64,000 bases of DNA from Streptomyces sp. MST-110588 (GCF_022695595.1 NZ_CP074380.1:4183501-4247500), one strand, 5' to 3'; counted from the stretch's first letter, positions 27,453 to 37,176 are shown. The notes: generated by a model from the letters alone, not told the origin. Translations and numbers: made by a program.

Positions 27453-28721
27453 GTGTCGAATTACCCGGATTACCTGAGCTGGGGATGGCAGCGCATGCCG
27501 GAGAAGGGGCTGTCCAAGGAGGGGCTGCGCAGGATGCACGACATTCTGGCCGGGCACATCGAGTCCGGGGCCGCTCCCGGACTGGTCGCCATGGTCACGC
27601 GGGGCGGTGACACGCACGTCGAGATCATGGGGACGCTGCGCGAGGGCGGCGGTGCGCCGGTGCGCCGGGACACGATCTTCCGGCTCGCGTCGGTGACCAA
27701 GCCCGTGACGGCCGCGGCGACGATGATCCTGGTGGACGAGTGCCGGCTGCGGCTGGACGACCCGGTCGATGACTGGCTGCCCGAACTCGCCGGCCGGCGG
27801 GTGCTCAAGCGGTTCGACGGGCCGCTGGAGGAGACGGTGCCGGCGCGGCGTTCGATCACCGTACGGGATCTGCTGACCTTCACCTTCGGCTTCGGCATGA
27901 CGGTGGCGCCGGGCGGCGCGGCGGTGGCGCCCATCATGGAGGCGATGAGCACACTGGGCAGCGGCTCCGGCGGACCGGACCCCAAGCCCGACCCCGACAC
28001 ATGGATGCGCCGGCTGGGTGAACTGCCGCTGATGTACCAGCCGGGGGAACGATGGCTCTACCACACCGGGTCCGACGTGCTCGGCGTGCTGGTGGCGCGG
28101 GTCTCGGGCCGGCCGTTCGAAGCGTTCCTGCGGGAGCGCGTCTTCGAGCCGCTGGGCATGAAGGACACCGGCTTCCACGTTCCCGAGCACAAGATCCACC
28201 GACTGCCGACGAGCTACGCGCACGACCAGCAGACCGGGGACCTCGTGGTGTACGACGAGCCCACCGGCGGCAGTTGGAGCCGGCCGCCCGCCTTCCCGGC
28301 CGGCGGCGACGGGCTGGCCTCGACGGCCGACGACTACACCGCCTTCCAGCAGATGCTGCTGAACAAGGGCACGTACGGAAAGGAACGCATCCTGTCCAGG
28401 GCCGCGGTGGAGCTGATGACCAGCGACCAACTGACGCCGCGACAGCGCGCCGGAAAGGACGCGTTCTTCGGCAGCGAGGGCGGTGCCGGGTTCGGAGGGC
28501 AGGGCGGTTTCGGCTTCGGGATGGCGGTGCGCACCCACCGCTGCGACTACCCGTCCGTGGGCCAGTTCGGCTGGGACGGCGGCCTGGGCACCTCGGCGTA
28601 CGCCGACCCCGCCCAGGGCCTCACCGGCATCCTGCTCACCCAGGCGGCCATGGACGCCCCCACGTCCCTGCACCTGAACCAGGACTTCTGGACGACCGCC
28701 TACCAGGCGATCGAGGATTGA
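27453..28721 (+). CDS. serine hydrolase, class C beta-lactamase family
   Basis: A 422-aa penicillin-binding-protein/esterase-like serine hydrolase (COG1680 type). The nucleophile motif SxxK is in FRLASVTKPV, the second motif YxN is replaced by YHTG (in WLYHTGSDVLGV), and FGWDGGLGTSAY stands at the KTG-like position. There is no signal peptide, so it is probably a cytoplasmic esterase or peptidase rather than a secreted resistance enzyme. GTG 27453 follows AAGGAGGAGGGG. An in-frame ATG at 27387 would add 22 residues. Confidence 0.9.
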   Translation: MSNYPDYLSWGWQRMPEKGLSKEGLRRMHDILAGHIESGAAPGLVAMVTRGGDTHVEIMGTLREGGGAPVRRDTIFRLASVTKPVTAAATMILVDECRLRLDDPVDDWLPELAGRRVLKRFDGPLEETVPARRSITVRDLLTFTFGFGMTVAPGGAAVAPIMEAMSTLGSGSGGPDPKPDPDTWMRRLGELPLMYQPGERWLYHTGSDVLGVLVARVSGRPFEAFLRERVFEPLGMKDTGFHVPEHKIHRLPTSYAHDQQTGDLVVYDEPTGGSWSRPPAFPAGGDGLASTADDYTAFQQMLLNKGTYGKERILSRAAVELMTSDQLTPRQRAGKDAFFGSEGGAGFGGQGGFGFGMAVRTHRCDYPSVGQFGWDGGLGTSAYADPAQGLTGILLTQAAMDAPTSLHLNQDFWTTAYQAIED

Positions 28722-28820
28722 GCGGTGCCGGTGCCGGTGCCGGTGCCGCCGGCGGTGGCGCCAACCACGTGGGCGGGAAGGTCGACGACGCTGGTGGCAG
28801 GCACCCGAAGGAACAGGGAA

Positions 28821-29558
28821 GTGGCGACGACGGACACACGGCGGGCGGAACGGAAGCGGGCGGGACGGAAGCGGGCGGGTGATCTGAAGTACCCGCGCCG
28901 CCCGATACTGACCGGATTGTCGGTCCCGGTGGCCGCCCTGCTGTTGTTCGCCGGCGGGGCCCTGGGGTCGTTCAGTTGGATGCTGGTGCCCTCGGTCGTG
29001 CTGTGTCTGGTCGGCGGCGTGTGGCTGCTGTGGGCGGTGATGTCGCTGTCGCCTTCCGTCGTGCTACGGGTGGTGGCCATGGTGCTGATGCTCATTCCGA
29101 TGATCTCCGCGCCGCTGAGTGCCATGAAGGCGTCGCAGGCACTGGCCCTACAGGCACGGGGCGTCTCGCGGCCGGCCGTCATCACGCGGATCGCGGTGCA
29201 CCACGGGAAGACAACCACGTACGGCTGCACGGTCCACTACGACCGTCCCGCCGAGCCCGCCGCCGATGCCGCTACCGAGCCCGACGCCGACGCCGCCGCC
29301 ACCACCGACGTCATCTCCTGCGGCTGGTACGACCGGGTCGGCGATCGCGTACAGGTGGTGCGGGACCCTGGGGGCCTGGTCGGTCCGGAATTCGACGGGG
29401 AGGTGCGTGCCGCCCGGAGCGCTGCCGTGCTCGCCGCCGGCTGGGAGACCGCCCTGCTGGCCGTCTCGGTCTCGGCCGTCGCCGTCGGCGGCGTCATGCA
29501 CACCGTCGGCTGTCGACGCGTACGGCGTACGCGTACGGATTCCGCGTACGCCCCATGA
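28821..29558 (+). CDS. membrane protein of unknown function
   Basis: About 245 aa from GTG 28821, with a frame open upstream to 28725 through a GGTGCC microsatellite. A basic N-terminus (AERKRAGRKRAGDLKYPRR) precedes three hydrophobic helices (about residues 33-110). Then comes an external domain with a conserved-looking Cys pair (TTYGCTVHYD, VISCGWYDRVGDRVQVV), resembling the DUF3592-like fold, and a final helix (LLAVSVSAVAVGGVM). Start not certain. Confidence 0.65.
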   Translation: MATTDTRRAERKRAGRKRAGDLKYPRRPILTGLSVPVAALLLFAGGALGSFSWMLVPSVVLCLVGGVWLLWAVMSLSPSVVLRVVAMVLMLIPMISAPLSAMKASQALALQARGVSRPAVITRIAVHHGKTTTYGCTVHYDRPAEPAADAATEPDADAAATTDVISCGWYDRVGDRVQVVRDPGGLVGPEFDGEVRAARSAAVLAAGWETALLAVSVSAVAVGGVMHTVGCRRVRRTRTDSAYAP

Positions 29559-29793
29559 GATGACGTCAGCCCCGTGAGGCCCTGTCAAGGGCAACGCATC
29601 CGTGCGCCTCCCCCCGCTCTCCGTACGCCCTTTCCCGCACCTGTTTGCGTAACCCGTCCGGCCCAATCTGATTCGCCGCGGGACCCGCCACCCGTAACCC
29701 TTGGGACGGCGATGGTGACGGCTACGGCGATGGCGATGACGACGGTGACGGTGACGGCACGGGTGCCGGGCGCGCGGGAGGGGAACGAGGCCG

Positions 29794-30939
29794 GTGCGGA
29801 TGCTTCGAGGCGGTAGGGGCCGTACGGGTGACCACGAGCGGCGGGCGCGCCGCGCCCAGATGTCGCCGTTCGGCCGCCGGCTGGCCTGCTGGCTGCCCGC
29901 GCTGCTCCTGACCGCCGGCCTGATCTTCGACATGGCCACGCCCGCCCAGTACACGGCCGCCCCCTTCTTCTCCGCCGCGCCCCTCGTGGCGGCCCCGCTC
30001 TACTCGCTGCGGGTCACCGCCGTCACGGCCGCCGTCGCCGTCGCCGCCGAGCTGTGGGTCGCCACCTACCACGGGGACCGCGACACCAATCAGTCCTTGA
30101 CCGAACTCGTCACCGTCCTGGTCGTCGCTGCCCTGGCGCTCGGCATCAACCGGGTCGTCCGTATGAGCGACGCCCGGCTGGCCTCCGTACGGGATGTCGC
30201 CGAGGCCGCCCAGCGGGCCGTACTTCCCACGCCCGCGCAGCGCATCGGCGGGCTGGCGGTCGCGGCGCGCTATGTGGCGGCGCAAGCGGACGCCCGGATC
30301 GGCGGTGATCTGTACGCGGTCCAGGACACCCCGCACGGCGTACGGCTGATCGTCGGCGACGTACGGGGGAAGGGGCTGGAGGCGGTGGAGGCCGCCGTGA
30401 TCGTCATCGGGGCCTTCAGGGAGGCCGCGGAGCAGGAGGCGAGTCTGGAGGCGGTGGCGGGGCGGCTGGAGCGGGCGCTCCAGCGGGAGGGCAGCCGGCG
30501 CGAGGGTCTCGATCAGTTCGAGGGCTTCACCACGGCCGTACTGGCGGAGATCCCCCCGGACGAACACGCTCCGCTGCGCGTCCTGAACCGCGGCCATCCG
30601 CCGCCGGTGCTCTTCTCCCCGGACGGCGCGCTGCGCGAGCTGGTCCCGAGGGTGCCGGCGCTGCCGCTGGGCATGAGCGAGGTGGCCGGGTGGCCGGACC
30701 GGGCGGATGAGACGTCCTTCCCGGCGGGGTCGATCCTGCTGCTGTTCACGGACGGGGTGACCGAGGCGCGCAACGTACGGAACGAGTTCTACGAGCCGGT
30801 GCTGCGGCTGCGCGGCCGGCACTTTCCCGGCCCGGACGCGCTGCTGGACGCGCTGGTCGCGGACGTGGCGGAGCACACGGGCGGGGATACGGCGGATGAC
30901 ATGGCGCTGCTGGCGGTGCGGCGGCCGGTGGGCGGGTGA
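29794..30939 (+). CDS. PP2C-family SpoIIE-type serine phosphatase, membrane-anchored
   Basis: A 381-aa protein. Several hydrophobic helices in residues about 30-115 anchor it. A linker helix (DVAEAAQRAVLP) then leads into a SpoIIE/RsbU phosphatase domain with metal-binding Asp residues in RIGGDLYAV, IVGDVRGKG, LLFTDGVTEARN and TADDMALLAV. Such enzymes dephosphorylate anti-anti-sigma factors in stress and development switches. GTG 29794 follows a purine-rich GAGGGGAACGAGG. No sensor domain besides the membrane part is seen. Confidence 0.92.
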   Translation: MRMLRGGRGRTGDHERRARRAQMSPFGRRLACWLPALLLTAGLIFDMATPAQYTAAPFFSAAPLVAAPLYSLRVTAVTAAVAVAAELWVATYHGDRDTNQSLTELVTVLVVAALALGINRVVRMSDARLASVRDVAEAAQRAVLPTPAQRIGGLAVAARYVAAQADARIGGDLYAVQDTPHGVRLIVGDVRGKGLEAVEAAVIVIGAFREAAEQEASLEAVAGRLERALQREGSRREGLDQFEGFTTAVLAEIPPDEHAPLRVLNRGHPPPVLFSPDGALRELVPRVPALPLGMSEVAGWPDRADETSFPAGSILLLFTDGVTEARNVRNEFYEPVLRLRGRHFPGPDALLDALVADVAEHTGGDTADDMALLAVRRPVGG

Positions 30940-31096
30940 GGGGGAGGCTGACAGGCAGGCACGGGGAGGCGAGGCGAGGGGAGGCGAGGGACGGGCGGAG
31001 CGTGAAGGGGAGTGCGTAGGGGATTGTGGAAGCGGGAAGGGGCGTACGGGCTTGTTGAGGGCGCGCCGCCCCGCTCCTGAGGCGATGTGGCGACGG

Positions 31097-32221
31097 CTAC
31101 AGCCAGTGCACGCTCTGGCCGTGCTGTCCCGTCAGAGCGACCGGCCGTTCGTCGAGCGCGAGGGTCAGCAGGTGCTCGCCGTCCGGCCGGGGCCGGGGCG
31201 CTGCCCGGGGCCCGGCTCGATGGCTCGTTTGAGACCCTGCTTGATGCCCGGCTCGATGGCCCGTTTGAGGCCCTGCTTGGCGCTCCGCGCGATGCGTTGC
31301 GGGAGTGGGGATCCACGGCAGCACGCTGTGGTGCTCGTTGGACACCCAGTGCCCGGGCCGTGCCCGCCCCGCCAGGACGTTCCGTACGACCTCCGCGAAG
31401 CGCTCCCGGCGTTCGAGCGGGAGGTAGGTCAGTACGGCGGTGTGGAAGACGACGAGCGTCGCCTCGGGTGGCGCCTGGGCGGCCAGCGCGGGCAGCTCGT
31501 CCACCAGGTCACCGCGGACGACTTTGGCCCGCGGCGCGGTCCGTACCGCTTCCACGGCCGCCAACTGGCGCCGCGCCCGCTCATCGGTGGCGGCCGGCCA
31601 GATGAGGGCCTGGAGCCAGCGGATGTCCTCGGGATCGGCCGGGTCGAGGGGGTTGAGGTCGACGCCTGCACGCCAGGCGATGTCGGGGAGCCGGTCCGGG
31701 ACGGGGGTGCCCGGATTCGTACGGCAGGGGAAGACCGCGGCGCTGTCCGGCGCGCCGAACTCCGTACGGTCGTCGTAGCGGTAGCGGTAGCGGTCGGGAT
31801 ACAGGCACAGGCCCGCCGACGCGCCGACCTCGATCAGCGCCAGCGGCTGCGGCAGCCGGAGGAGGAGCGGGAGGAGGGTCGCGCAGCGGGCCGGCTCGTT
31901 GGTCTGGGTGGAGCGCCGCATCACCACGTCGCGGACCTCGTCCCAGTGGCGGAGGGTCCATTCGCGCCAGCCCCGGTAGGCCGCGTCGCCGCGCGGGCCC
32001 TGCTCGGCGTACGGACCGTCGAGGTAGCGCACGGCGGCGAGGAGGAGATTGGGCTGCTGCTTGTTGCCGGCGGGCAGGGAGCGGGAGAGGTGATCGCAGA
32101 AGTCCGCGTCCTGGCTGATCCGCGCCGTCAGTTCCTCATACGCATCGGACTGCCCCCGCGCCTGCTGCCAGGAGAACGTCCGGTACCGGTCCGCCACTGC
32201 CTGTTCGCTGTTGACGAGCAT
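31097..32221 (-). CDS. DUF2332 family protein
   Basis: A 374-aa protein of the actinobacterial DUF2332 family. Marks are QPNLLLAAVRYLDGP, TQTNEPARCATLLPLLLRLP, LALIEVGASAGLCLYPDRY, VVFHTAVLTYLP and WVSNEHHSVLPWI. The EVGASAG loop suggests a SAM-methyltransferase-like fold. A Gln/His/Arg-rich insertion near the C-terminus carries a 12-residue duplication. No ribosome site is seen; TAACGT lies six bases before the ATG, so the mRNA is probably leaderless. Confidence 0.88.
   Translation of the reverse strand: MLVNSEQAVADRYRTFSWQQARGQSDAYEELTARISQDADFCDHLSRSLPAGNKQQPNLLLAAVRYLDGPYAEQGPRGDAAYRGWREWTLRHWDEVRDVVMRRSTQTNEPARCATLLPLLLRLPQPLALIEVGASAGLCLYPDRYRYRYDDRTEFGAPDSAAVFPCRTNPGTPVPDRLPDIAWRAGVDLNPLDPADPEDIRWLQALIWPAATDERARRQLAAVEAVRTAPRAKVVRGDLVDELPALAAQAPPEATLVVFHTAVLTYLPLERRERFAEVVRNVLAGRARPGHWVSNEHHSVLPWIPTPATHRAERQAGPQTGHRAGHQAGSQTSHRAGPRAAPRPRPDGEHLLTLALDERPVALTGQHGQSVHWL
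31211..31282. repeat. 36-bp tandem duplication inside the DUF2332 gene
   Basis: Two adjacent 36-bp copies (starting at 31211 and 31247) share CCCGGCTCGATGG and CGTTTGAG with few mismatches. They add a duplicated 12-residue segment without breaking the frame. Confidence 0.8.
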
Positions 32222-32369
32222 GATCAGACGTTACTGCGGCGGGGCGGGACGGCTGCCGGGCGCCCTTGATTCTCGGCGTCGGCGACACCGCCGTACATAA
32301 CGACTGGTGCACAATCATGGCGAGTTGGTTTCGCGAGCGCGTTCCGATTCGTCGGCTTCGTTGCTGTGC

Positions 32370-32560
32370 GAGCGGTTAAGTCCAGGCCCAAGATGGGGTG
32401 AATTTAGGGGAACGCTTGGTATCCGACGTCGGATCCTATTACTGTTCGATAACGCAGCACGGTCGTCCCAGCCGTCGCAAGAGGCGGCACCGTGCGCCGA
32501 CGTCGAATCCCGTACGCGCAGTTCGCACCCGTAACAGACGCGGCGATGGCCTGGTCTCCA
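32370..32560 (+). ncRNA. candidate c-di-AMP (ydaO/yuaA-type) riboswitch
   Basis: The leader of the M23 peptidase gene is long and conserved-looking. It contains GGTTAAGTCC (about 32374), the exact string GGGGTGAAT (32395-32403) and GTCGAATCCCGT further downstream. These resemble conserved blocks of the ydaO riboswitch as I remember them. In Streptomyces this riboswitch controls cell-wall hydrolases such as RpfA and M23 peptidases, which fits the downstream gene. The match was made by eye; several conserved segments are not obvious, so boundaries and class are tentative. Confidence 0.42.
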
Positions 32561-32715
32561 CTCGCCCCGCTTCGTCTCTTTCGTCCCGTCCTGTCCCGTC
32601 CCCGCCCTGTGCCCCAACTGAATAGCCACCCTCCCTCAGCGTGGTAACGGCTTGAGGGTGCTCCCGCCGGTGCCGCTGACCGGTAGGCGAGAAGGAAGGA
32701 AAGGAGTGCGCCCTC

Positions 32716-34023
32716 GTGGCGTCCAACAGGCCCGTCTCCGAGGCTCCGTCCGCGTACGACACCGGTGAGTACGGCGCGGGTTCGGCCGGTCCCGCCGCCC
32801 TTCCTGGTCTCGGCGTCGGTGTTGGTGTCGGCATGATCGTGGGCACAGGCGTAGGGGCAGGGTCAGAGGCAGGCGCGGGTGTAGGCACCGAGGGCCCCGC
32901 CGACGGCTCCTGGGAAGAGCCGGCCTCCGCCGAGGAGGCTGTTTTTTCCGCTTCTCCTGACTCTTCCGCTTCTTCCACTTCTCTGCGCGGCAAGCACCGC
33001 GTCGCACAGCGGCGCGGCGGGCTCACCCGCGGCGGTACGGTCCTGGGCGCCGGCGTCATCGCGGCGGTCGGCGCGAGCGGTGTGGCCGCGGCCGGGGGAC
33101 GGCCGCCGGCCCCGATCTCCCAGCCCGATGCCGACGAGGCATCCATATCCGGCATATCTGGCGCGACTGTCTCTTCAGGTGCGCTTGCAGACGGCACGGC
33201 CTCGCCGGACGCGCAGGCCGTGGGCATGTCGAGTGCGGGCCCGTCGGCCGCGGCGACCGGCGCCCTTTCCCCGCACGACGCGGGCGAAACCCTGCTCACC
33301 CGCATCCTCCAGCAGGTCGATCAGCCGGAGCAGCAGCAGACGCGGCAGGAAGCGGCCCCGGCGCCGGGGACCGTCACCCCTGAGGCCGTACCGGAAGCCG
33401 CGCCCGGGGAGCCGGTGGCCGAGGAGCCGGTGGTCGGCGAAGAACCGGCCGCCGAGCAGCCCACGGCAACATCAGCCGCCGCCGAACCGACCGCCGTCGA
33501 ACCACCTGCCGTCGAACCGGCCACCGGCAAACCCACCGCCGCCGAACCGGCCACCCCCGAACCGGCCACCCCCGAACCCAAGCAGGCGAAAGCCGCGCAC
33601 CGCTCCACCCCCCGCGCCGTCAACATCACCGACTGCGCCGCGCCGCTCTTCTCCTACACCCTCACCACGGGCTTCGGGCAGGCCGGTGACAGGTGGGCCG
33701 CCCACCACACCGGCCAGGACCTCACCGCCCCGGCCGGCACCCCCGTCAAGGCGATCCGCTCCGGCACCATCACGGAATCGGGCTGGTCGGGAGCGTACGG
33801 CTACCGCATCGTCCTGACCCTCGACGACGGGACGGAACTGTGGTTCTGCCACCTCTCCTCAATGGTGAGGTCCTCGGGACGGGTCGCCACCGGCGAGGTG
33901 ATAGGCCGCGTCGGAGCCACCGGCAACACCGCCACACCGCATCTGCACCTGGAGGTACGGCCGGGCGGTGACGCGCCGGTCGACCCGCTCCCGTGGCTGC
34001 GCGACCACGGTGCTGTCATCTGA
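32716..34023 (+). CDS. secreted-type M23 (LytM) peptidoglycan endopeptidase
   Basis: A 435-aa protein. A long Gly/Ala/Ser-rich N-terminus precedes a basic patch (LRGKHRVAQRRGGLTRGG) and a hydrophobic stretch (TVLGAGVIAAVGASGVAAAGG), a signal or anchor at about residue 110-130. A Pro/Glu/Ala-rich linker with EPAT/EPTA repeats follows. The C-terminal LytM domain has Zn ligands in AAHHTGQDLTAPAG and TPHLHLEVRPGG. GTG 32716 has AAGGAG nine bases upstream. It probably cleaves peptide cross-links in the wall; c-di-AMP control is suggested by the leader. Confidence 0.9.
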   Translation: MASNRPVSEAPSAYDTGEYGAGSAGPAALPGLGVGVGVGMIVGTGVGAGSEAGAGVGTEGPADGSWEEPASAEEAVFSASPDSSASSTSLRGKHRVAQRRGGLTRGGTVLGAGVIAAVGASGVAAAGGRPPAPISQPDADEASISGISGATVSSGALADGTASPDAQAVGMSSAGPSAAATGALSPHDAGETLLTRILQQVDQPEQQQTRQEAAPAPGTVTPEAVPEAAPGEPVAEEPVVGEEPAAEQPTATSAAAEPTAVEPPAVEPATGKPTAAEPATPEPATPEPKQAKAAHRSTPRAVNITDCAAPLFSYTLTTGFGQAGDRWAAHHTGQDLTAPAGTPVKAIRSGTITESGWSGAYGYRIVLTLDDGTELWFCHLSSMVRSSGRVATGEVIGRVGATGNTATPHLHLEVRPGGDAPVDPLPWLRDHGAVI

Positions 34024-34142
34024 GCAATCAGCACCGCAGCACCCTGACGGCCATGACCGCTGATTGGCACATCTTTTACGTGGGCACCCGCACAGCGCGG
34101 CGCCGGGGCGCAGGCACCCCGGCTTGTGTTCAGGAGCGTGCG

Positions 34143-35756
34143 ATGCCACCGATCGAAGTCCCCGGCCAGGCTGCCGGCCACAGCAACGCCTCGTCCTCGC
34201 CCTCATCGTCCTCCTCCACCACCGGCACCACTCCCACCGCAAGCCGCACCGGCCCCACGGCCCCCACCGACACCACAGCCACCCACACCGGCGTCCCCAC
34301 CGACGCCACCACCCCCGACCTCGCCCCCGTCACCACGGCCGTCCCCGCCCGCCTGGACCGTCTCCCCTGGTCACGCTTCCACTGGATGGTGGTGATCGGC
34401 CTCGGCACCGTCTGGATCCTCGACGGCCTGGAGGTCACGGTCGTCGGCAACATCGCCGGCCGCCTCTCCGAGCACGGCAGCGGCCTGCCCATCACCTCCG
34501 CCCAGGTCACCGGCATCGCCGCGGCGCTCTATGTCGCCGGCGCCTGCCTCGGAGCCCTGTTCTTCGGCCGGATGACCGACCGCTTCGGTCGGAAGAAGCT
34601 CTTCCTGGTCACCCTCGCGGTCTACCTCACCGCGACCGCCCTGACCGCCATCTCCTTCTCCTCCTGGTGGTTCTTCCTCTTCCGCTTCCTGACGGGCTTC
34701 GGCATCGGCGGGGAGTACGCGGCCATCAACTCGGCCATCGACGAGCTGATCCCCTCCCAGTACCGCGGCCGGGTCGACCTCGTCATCAACGGCAGCTTCT
34801 GGCTCGGCGCGATCGGTGGCTCGCTGCTGTCCATCCTGATGCTGGACACCGACATCTTCGCCGCGAACGTCGGCTGGCGGCTGACCTTCGCCCTCGGCGT
34901 CGTCCTCGGGCTGGTCATCCTCCTCGTACGCCGTCATGTCCCCGAAAGCCCACGCTGGCTCTTCATCCACGGCCGCGGCGAGGAGGCCGAAGAACTCGTC
35001 TCCTCGATCGAGGAGCGCGTCACTTCGGAAAAGGGACAGGAACTCCCGCCCGCTGAGGGCGAGATCACCATCCACCCGCGCCGGAGCATCGGCTTCCTGG
35101 ACATCGCCCGTACCGTCTTCTCCACCTACCGCCGACGCGCCATCCTGGGACTCGCCCTCTTCATAGGGCAGGCATTCCTCTACAACGCGATCACCTTCGG
35201 CTTCGGCGCCATCCTCACCACGTTCTTCGACGTCCCGACGTCCGGCACCGGCTACTACTTCGCCGTCATGGCCGCCGGGAACTTCCTCGGCCCGCTCGTC
35301 CTGGGCAAACTCTTCGACACGGTAGGCCGCCGCGTCATGATCTCCAGCACCTATCTCCTCTCCGGCCTCCTCCTCTTCGGCACCGCCTGGCTGTTCGCCG
35401 GCGGCCACCTCTCCGCCACGACCCTGACCGCCTGCTGGTGCGTCGTCCTCTTCTTCGCCTCGACCGGCGCGAGCAGCGCGTACCTGACCGTCTCCGAGGT
35501 CTTCCCGATGGAGACGCGCGCGATGGCGATCGCCTTCTTCTACGCGGTCGGTACGGCGGCGGGCGGTATCAGCGGCCCGCTCCTGTTCGCCGAACTCACC
35601 AAGTCCGGCGTCGTCGCCGACACCACCCTGGCCTTCTGCATCGGTGCCACGCTGATGTGCCTGGCCGGCCTGACCGCCGCTTTCCTGGCCGTACGGGCCG
35701 AGCGCCGCTCCCTGGAATCCATCGCCACCCCCTTGTCCACCACCCCCGCACCCTGA
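34143..35756 (+). CDS. MFS transporter (sugar/aromatic acid porter type)
   Basis: A 537-aa protein with 12 predicted membrane helices after a 65-residue Ser/Thr/Pro-rich cytoplasmic tail. The MFS signature between helices 2 and 3 is GRMTDRFGRKKLFLV, and it is repeated in the second half as GKLFDTVGRRVMI. FRFLTGFGIGGEYAAINS and RRHVPESPRWLFIHGRGEEAEE are typical of the sugar-porter/aromatic-acid groups. ATG 34143 follows CAGGAG with a 6-nt spacer. Substrate unknown. Confidence 0.9.
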   Translation: MPPIEVPGQAAGHSNASSSPSSSSSTTGTTPTASRTGPTAPTDTTATHTGVPTDATTPDLAPVTTAVPARLDRLPWSRFHWMVVIGLGTVWILDGLEVTVVGNIAGRLSEHGSGLPITSAQVTGIAAALYVAGACLGALFFGRMTDRFGRKKLFLVTLAVYLTATALTAISFSSWWFFLFRFLTGFGIGGEYAAINSAIDELIPSQYRGRVDLVINGSFWLGAIGGSLLSILMLDTDIFAANVGWRLTFALGVVLGLVILLVRRHVPESPRWLFIHGRGEEAEELVSSIEERVTSEKGQELPPAEGEITIHPRRSIGFLDIARTVFSTYRRRAILGLALFIGQAFLYNAITFGFGAILTTFFDVPTSGTGYYFAVMAAGNFLGPLVLGKLFDTVGRRVMISSTYLLSGLLLFGTAWLFAGGHLSATTLTACWCVVLFFASTGASSAYLTVSEVFPMETRAMAIAFFYAVGTAAGGISGPLLFAELTKSGVVADTTLAFCIGATLMCLAGLTAAFLAVRAERRSLESIATPLSTTPAP

Positions 35757-35835
35757 CCCACCTCCCCCGGAACGGCTCCCCCAGCAACCCCGCGAGGAAC
35801 GGGAACACCCCTCGCCCCCCTCCCGTTGAAACGGC

Positions 35836-36783
35836 ATGACCATGAGTCCGACGCAGAAGACCCTCGGTTCCCTGTCCGTCTCCTCTCTCTGCCTGGGCGG
35901 CAACGTCTTCGGGTGGACCGCCGACGAAGCGGAGTCCTTCGCCGTCCTGGACGCGTACGTGGCCGGCGGCGGCAACTTCATCGACACCGCCGACGCCTAC
36001 TCGGCCTGGGCGCCCGGCAACAAGGGAGGCGAGTCCGAGACCGTCATCGGCAACTGGCTCGCCGCGCGCGGCAACCGCTCCGACGTCGTCATCGCCACGA
36101 AGGTCGGCGCGCACCCGGACCTCAAGGGCCTGTCCCCCGACACGATCAAGCGCGCGGTCGACGGTTCCCTGACCCGCCTGCGCACGGACTACATCGACCT
36201 CTACTACACCCACTACGACGACGAATCGCTCCCGGTCGAGGAGTTCCTCGGAGCCCTCGACGAACTGGTCCGGGCCGGCAAGGTCCGCGAAATCGCCGCC
36301 TCCAACATCTCACCGCAGCGCCTGGAAGAAGCCCTCACCTTCTCCACCCGCGAGAACATGGCCCGCTATGTGGCCGTCCAGCCCCACTACAACTTGGTTT
36401 CCCGTGAAACATACGAGGGTGAACTGGCCGACGTCGTAGCCCGCCACGGCCTGTCGGCGATCCCGTACTACGCGCTCGCCTCAGGCTTCCTGACCGGCAA
36501 ATACCGCCCTGGCACCACCATCGACAGCGCCCGCTCCACCAAGGCCGGCGCATACCTGTCCACTCCGCGAGGCCGCAAGATCCTCACCGCCCTCGACGAG
36601 GTGGCCGCCGCCCACCACACCGAGATCCCCACCGTAGCCCTGGCCTGGCTCCTCACCCGCCCCACCGTCGCCGCCCCCATCGCCAGCGCCCGCACGGTCT
36701 CCCAACTCCCCGCCCTCCTGGCCGCCCCCAACCTCCACCTCACCCCGGAAGAACTCACCCTCCTCACCAACGCTTCCGCCTAA
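35836..36783 (+). CDS. aldo/keto reductase
   Basis: A 315-aa TIM-barrel NADPH oxidoreductase. Catalytic residues are visible: Asp in GGNFIDTADAYSAW (with the Tyr), Lys in VVIATKVGAH and His in IDLYYTHYDD. The NADPH-binding part is near VAAPIASARTVSQL. It lies 79 nt after the MFS gene, possibly in one unit. ATG 35836 or 35842 could be the start. The unit ends at the hairpin at 36818. Confidence 0.92.
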   Translation: MTMSPTQKTLGSLSVSSLCLGGNVFGWTADEAESFAVLDAYVAGGGNFIDTADAYSAWAPGNKGGESETVIGNWLAARGNRSDVVIATKVGAHPDLKGLSPDTIKRAVDGSLTRLRTDYIDLYYTHYDDESLPVEEFLGALDELVRAGKVREIAASNISPQRLEEALTFSTRENMARYVAVQPHYNLVSRETYEGELADVVARHGLSAIPYYALASGFLTGKYRPGTTIDSARSTKAGAYLSTPRGRKILTALDEVAAAHHTEIPTVALAWLLTRPTVAAPIASARTVSQLPALLAAPNLHLTPEELTLLTNASA

Positions 36784-36817
36784 CCCACCCACCCGCCTCG
36801 CCACCAGGCACACGAAA

Positions 36818-36849
36818 GGGCGGTCGCGCACACCCGTACGCGACCGCCC
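36818..36849. terminator. terminator between convergent genes
   Basis: An 11-bp perfect stem (36818-36828 with 36839-36849) between the aldo/keto reductase (+) and the small membrane protein gene (-). Confidence 0.7.
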
Positions 36850-36873
36850 CGGCGCCGTCGCCGACTGTCCGAA

Positions 36874-37176
36874 CTACCTACGCCGGTCGGCCACCGCCCA
36901 CGACGCCGCCCCCACAACCCCCGCCACCGCAAACACCGACGGCCAGGCCCCCACCTTCTTCGCCAACGGATGCGACCCGGCAAACGCCGCCACATAAACC
37001 CCACTCAACGCAGCAGCAGCCTTCTTCCCAGCCTTCCTCTCCCACTCCCGAGCCGCCACAACCCCAGCAGCAGCCAAAGCCACCCCACCCAACGGCCTCT
37101 TCTTACTCCACCGAGCCACGCCGTACCCACCTACAAGCCCACCCGCAGCCACAACCGCCGCCGGAACCCTGGCCAT
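36874..37176 (-). CDS. small hydrophobic membrane protein
   Basis: A 100-aa hypothetical rich in Ala, Gly and Val with three short hydrophobic stretches (VPAAVVAAGGLVGGYGVA, LGGVALAAAGVVAA, VFAVAGVVGAASWAVA) and basic connecting loops. ATG 37176 is supported by GGGAGG eight bases upstream. Its coding region is unusually C- and A-rich on the plus strand. It marks the left edge of the accessory island. Confidence 0.7.
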   Translation of the reverse strand: MARVPAAVVAAGGLVGGYGVARWSKKRPLGGVALAAAGVVAAREWERKAGKKAAAALSGVYVAAFAGSHPLAKKVGAWPSVFAVAGVVGAASWAVADRRR

